Assembly: GCA_964409165.1 (NCBI GenBank)
Contig: CAYPCH010000160.1
Coordinates: 1 to 5,024 of the forward strand
Source: CAYPCH01 sp964409165
GTDB taxonomy: Bacteria; Bacillota; Clostridia; Acetivibrionales; Acetivibrionaceae
Reading direction: 5' to 3'
DNA: 5,024 nt
Part shown: positions 4,919 through 5,024 of the stretch, piece after piece
How positions within the stretch are numbered: position 1 is the first letter of the stretch
How the letters are laid out: every line of letters begins with the position of its first letter
Made by a program: the position numbers and the translations under genes
Notes under the pieces: generated by a model
The model's database searches: none
What the model saw: the letters and a program-made list of their open reading frames with translations, nothing else
What the model was told of the DNA's origin: nothing

Positions 4919-5024
4919 ACATTCCCTATAATCCACACGATTTTTTAACAAAAAATGAAAGGTCGTGTGCATACAAAGCTGCTGAAAAAGTCATCCGCAT
5001 GACAACCCCAAAAGAATCTAAATA
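4919..5024. other. Window end, no gene recognised
   Basis: Two inverted repeats are visible: CACACGA (4934-4940) / TCGTGTG (4963-4969), with T6/A6 inside the loop, and GTCAT (4990-4994) / ATGAC (4999-5003) around a 4-nt loop. Neither has a proper T tract. A 15-codon ORF from ATG 4955 has no ribosome site. No copy of the tRNA 3' end, as expected for an integration site, is present before the window ends. Confidence 0.5.

Overview
The window looks like a draft-assembly stretch of an AT-rich, cellulosome-forming clostridium. The strongest evidence is a secreted protein with a type I dockerin. Both calcium-loop repeats carry Ser-Thr at loop positions 10-11 and Lys-Arg at 17-18, the pattern known from Acetivibrio (Clostridium) thermocellus and close relatives. 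Strong GG-rich ribosome sites, GTG/TTG starts, extended -10 promoters and low GC fit the Bacillota. The species itself cannot be fixed from this sequence.

Layout. (1) Positions 1-388 (+) hold the C-terminal end of a REP-associated (Y1, HUH-type) transposase-like gene cut by the window edge. It is followed by a palindromic repeat of the kind that accompanies such genes (403-446) and an intrinsic terminator (447-481). (2) A convergent gene on the minus strand (514-2181) encodes a 555-residue exported protein: signal peptide, N-terminal dockerin, Pro/Thr linker, and a large domain with a zinc-peptidase signature (HEYGH plus a downstream Glu). (3) The divergent intergenic region (2182-2726) contains a 100-N assembly gap flanked by two identical 55-bp copies, a strong ribosome site in front of a 7-codon ORF, and two short tandem repeats. 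(4) A YdcF/SanA/ElyC-type DUF218 membrane protein (+) follows. An extended -10 lies across the upstream ATG, so the start is placed at TTG 2727. (5) A 396-bp gene-free stretch precedes a lipoprotein with a DUF3298-like (RsiV/PdaC-type) C-terminal domain (3879-4589, +), which ends in a strong terminator. (6) A complete tRNA-Ser(GGA) with encoded CCA has its own promoter and terminator (4712-4918). The last ~100 bp hold no recognisable gene.

The genes look like separate transcription units, not one operon or system. Three products act at or outside the cell surface: the cellulosomal peptidase-like protein, the DUF218 envelope protein and the lipoprotein. Nothing in the sequence ties them into a common pathway. 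I found no convincing undescribed multi-gene system. The items most worth a second look are the dockerin-linked putative metallopeptidase and the duplicated sequence around the gap.
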